From assembly GCA_007128515.1 (NCBI GenBank), contig SKXI01000027.1, positions 1-10,376 of the forward strand: a stretch of 10,376 nt of DNA. The letters run 5' to 3'. This document shows positions 9,109-10,376 of this stretch, piece by piece. Source of the DNA: Halococcaceae archaeon (GTDB lineage Archaea > Halobacteriota > Halobacteria > Halobacteriales > Halalkalicoccaceae). Within the stretch, counting starts at the first letter, position 1. Every line of letters begins with the position of its first letter. The notes under the pieces are model-generated. The model ran no database searches. It was given only the letters and a program-made list of their open reading frames with translations, and had not been told where the DNA came from. A program made the position numbers and the translations under genes.

Positions 9109-9231
9109 CACGCGTCGGCGGGGATCGCCACGGCGAGAGTCCCCACGATTCCGACCCGGGATTCGAGTTCGTGTCCGCAGTTCCTGAGTGTCGGAGACCG
9201 GGCGGTCGGCACGCAGCGGTCGCCTCGAACA

Positions 9232-9237
9232 GTTATC
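9232..9237 (+). promoter_or_regulatory. TATA-like element of the HTH/FilR1 regulator gene
   Basis: GTTATC is centred about 26 bases upstream of the ATG at 9261, giving a leaderless arrangement. It supports this start over the in-frame ATG at 9171, whose extra 30 residues have no domain character. Apart from this element I see nothing clear in the 152 bases between the stress gene and this gene. Confidence 0.5.
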
Positions 9238-9260
9238 GTGTGGTACCGTGTAGCTCGCAC

Positions 9261-10079
9261 ATGGACGCGACACTCGACGACATCGCGTTTCTCGTTCGCT
9301 CGAACCACCGCGTGCGGGTGCTCGAGACGCTGCACGAGCGCCCCCGCGACCGGAGAGAGCTGCGTGCCGCGACCGGGGCGTCCTCGCCGACCATCGGTCG
9401 GGTCCTCACTGACCTGGAGGACCGTCACTGGATCGAACGGGAGGACGCCACCTACGAGCTGACGAGCCTGGGTGAGTTCGTCGCCGATCGGTTCGCGACC
9501 TTCTCCGAAGCGATGACGGTCGAGCGACGGCTCCGCGAGGTCTGGCCCTGGCTCCCACACGGGGTCGACGGCTTCGGCGTCGAGATGTTCACCGACGTGG
9601 TGCTCTCCCGACCGGGTCCCGGCTACCCCTACGAGCCCGTCGAGCGGCTCGCGCGGCTGCTCGACGGGACGACGTCGATGCGCGGGTTCGGCATGGCGGT
9701 GTTGAAGTCGGGGAACCTGAAGACGTTCTTCGACCGTGCGCTCGACGGTCTCGAGTGTGAGTACGTCTACCCGCCCGCCGTCTTCGATGGGCTCCTCTCG
9801 TGGGACGAAGACACCGTCGTCGAAGCGGCGACGCGGGACACCTACACCGTCCTGCTGCACGAGGACCTCCCGTTGGACGACCGGTGTGGGATCTGCCTCT
9901 TCGACGACAGGGTCAGCATCTGCTGTTACGATCACGAGTCGGGGGCGTTACGGTCGCTCGTCGACACGGGATCGACCGAACTCTACCGATGGGCCGAGTC
10001 ACAGTACGGGCGGTACCGCGCGGAGGCGAGACCCCTCGAGACGGCGACGGACCTCCTCTCGATCGAGTCGGTTCCCTGA
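9261..10079 (+). CDS. Winged-helix regulator with C-terminal FilR1-type domain
   Basis: A 272-residue predicted transcription factor of a family abundant in haloarchaea. Residues 3-75 form a winged helix: DDIAFLVRSNHRVRVLETL, then RRELRAATGASSPTIGRVLTDLEDRHWI as the helix-turn-helix, then a wing with TYELTSLGEF. The remainder matches the FilR1-type regulatory domain I know from such proteins: a middle part with EPVERLARLLDGTTSMRGFG (125-144), and a C-terminal part with ICLFDDRVSICCYDHESGALRSLVDTG (211-237) and ELYRWAESQYGRYRAEA (240-256). Four cysteines (166, 209, 212, 221) plus Cys222 are present; C209-x2-C212 and C221-C222 could sense redox or bind metal, but this is speculative. No membrane segment. 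It may be autoregulated or act on the methyltransferase gene 108 bases downstream. Confidence 0.85.
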   Translation: MDATLDDIAFLVRSNHRVRVLETLHERPRDRRELRAATGASSPTIGRVLTDLEDRHWIEREDATYELTSLGEFVADRFATFSEAMTVERRLREVWPWLPHGVDGFGVEMFTDVVLSRPGPGYPYEPVERLARLLDGTTSMRGFGMAVLKSGNLKTFFDRALDGLECEYVYPPAVFDGLLSWDEDTVVEAATRDTYTVLLHEDLPLDDRCGICLFDDRVSICCYDHESGALRSLVDTGSTELYRWAESQYGRYRAEARPLETATDLLSIESVP

Positions 10080-10114
10080 CCGCCGGATCTACCAGCGGCG
10101 GGGAGGCCCCCGGC

Positions 10115-10136
10115 TTTCAGAGCCTGAAATATTTCA
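10115..10136. promoter_or_regulatory. AT-rich palindromic operator candidate before the methyltransferase promoter
   Basis: TGAAATATTTCA at 10125-10136 is a perfect 12-base palindrome, and TTTCAG (10115-10120) pairs with CTGAAA (10124-10129) over a 3-base gap. The element thus has three half sites TTTCA / TGAAA / TTTCA in alternating orientation. It lies 35 bases after the stop of the upstream regulator gene and eight bases before the TATA-like GTTATA. It is an AT-rich island in GC-rich DNA. It could be an operator, or a transcript-end hairpin for the regulator gene. Confidence 0.5.
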
Positions 10137-10143
10137 CGGGACA

Positions 10144-10181
10144 GTTATACTTCCCCATCCAGCGTACCCCCGCCCGGGTGA
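10144..10181 (+). promoter_or_regulatory. Promoter and ribosome binding site of the methyltransferase gene
   Basis: GTTATA at 10144-10149 is a TATA candidate about 41 bases before the GTG start, predicting a leader of some 13-16 bases. GGTGA at 10177-10181 matches the 16S rRNA 3' end and sits six bases before the GTG at 10188. This gene therefore appears to use a short leader with a ribosome binding site, unlike the leaderless-looking genes around it. The site decides the GTG start, because the earlier GTG at 10178 runs into a stop within five codons. Confidence 0.55.
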
Positions 10182-10187
10182 AACAGC

Positions 10188-10376
10188 GTGAGTGACCGAA
10201 CGAGCGAACTGGCTGGCTGGCAACTCGACCGGAGCGCCCCCGAGGCGTACGAACGGTATCTCGTGCCACCGATCTTCGCGCCGTGGGCCGAGGGGCTCCT
10301 CGACGCGGCCGAGGTCCGGGAGGGCGATCGGGTCCTCGACGTCGCCTGTGGGACCGGCATCGTGGCGCGACGTGCC
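10188..10376 (+). CDS. Class I SAM-dependent methyltransferase, N-terminal part
   Basis: The first 63 codons of a gene that continues past the window end. The GTG at 10188 is read as Met. Residues 17-40 (APEAYERYLVPPIFAPWAEGLLDA) are the usual lead-in helices of UbiE/Methyltransf_11-like enzymes. VLDVACGTG at 49-57 is SAM-binding motif I, with the Asp51 and the glycine loop Cys54-Gly55-Thr56-Gly57 that contact the cofactor. The substrate is set by the missing C-terminal part, so it cannot be named. The truncation is only the window boundary: the frame is open to the last base. A ribosome binding site GGTGA precedes the start. Confidence 0.85.
   Translation, partial: MSDRTSELAGWQLDRSAPEAYERYLVPPIFAPWAEGLLDAAEVREGDRVLDVACGTGIVARRA

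Noticed and set aside
9105..9212. Minus-strand frame of 35 codons starting with GTG, ending in a Cys and containing NCGHEL, suggestive of a tiny zinc finger.
   Set aside because: Only two cysteines and one histidine, no CPxCG-type pairs, no promoter element recognised, and the frame is part of a longer shadow frame opposite the HTH gene.
10080..10187. Possible intrinsic terminator after the HTH/FilR1 gene using the TTTCAG/CTGAAA stem.
   Set aside because: The stem is short and AT-rich and no T run follows; position next to the TATA candidate suits an operator better, though the alternative is kept in the feature entry.

Overview
The window looks like ordinary chromosome from a halophilic archaeon (class Halobacteria). 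The evidence is high GC with third codon positions almost always G or C, very acidic proteins rich in Asp and Glu, a linked gyrB-gyrA pair, a UspA protein with a haloarchaeal-style nucleotide loop, and an HTH/FilR1-type regulator. Most start codons have a TATA-like element about 27 bases upstream and no ribosome binding site, which is the haloarchaeal leaderless promoter layout. I would not name a genus. I see no insertion sequence, integrase, tRNA, rRNA, CRISPR array or prophage gene.

Layout: 1-145 is the gyrB promoter region, with a palindrome, repeated GAGTGA words, an alternating purine-pyrimidine tract and a TATA box. 146-4532 holds gyrB and gyrA, both intact, encoding DNA gyrase. On the minus strand, 4534-5448 is an arginase gene (rocF) that converges on gyrA with a single base between them. 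Divergent from it, 5576-6109 encodes a winged-helix regulator. 6255-7412 encodes an NDH-2-like FAD/NAD(P) oxidoreductase. It is followed by a small 58-residue gene with a GTG start at 7443-7619. purM (7616-8599, minus) converges on that gene with overlapping stop codons. Across an 80-base divergent promoter region, 8680-9108 encodes a universal stress protein. 9261-10079 encodes an HTH regulator with a FilR1-type C-terminal domain. The window ends inside a class I SAM-dependent methyltransferase gene that starts with GTG at 10188.

Functionally this is a set of short transcription units: DNA supercoiling (gyrB-gyrA), arginine breakdown (rocF) beside a candidate regulator, a quinone-reductase-type flavoprotein, purine synthesis (purM), stress response and two regulators. 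I found no convincing new multi-gene system. The observations worth a second look are regulatory: compact perfect dyads between TATA and start codon at rocF and purM, an AT-rich 12-base palindrome before the methyltransferase promoter, a 14-codon reading frame whose start and stop overlap gyrB and gyrA, a repeat/hairpin between two genes, and CTAG tetranucleotides that occur almost only at stop codons and in one promoter region.
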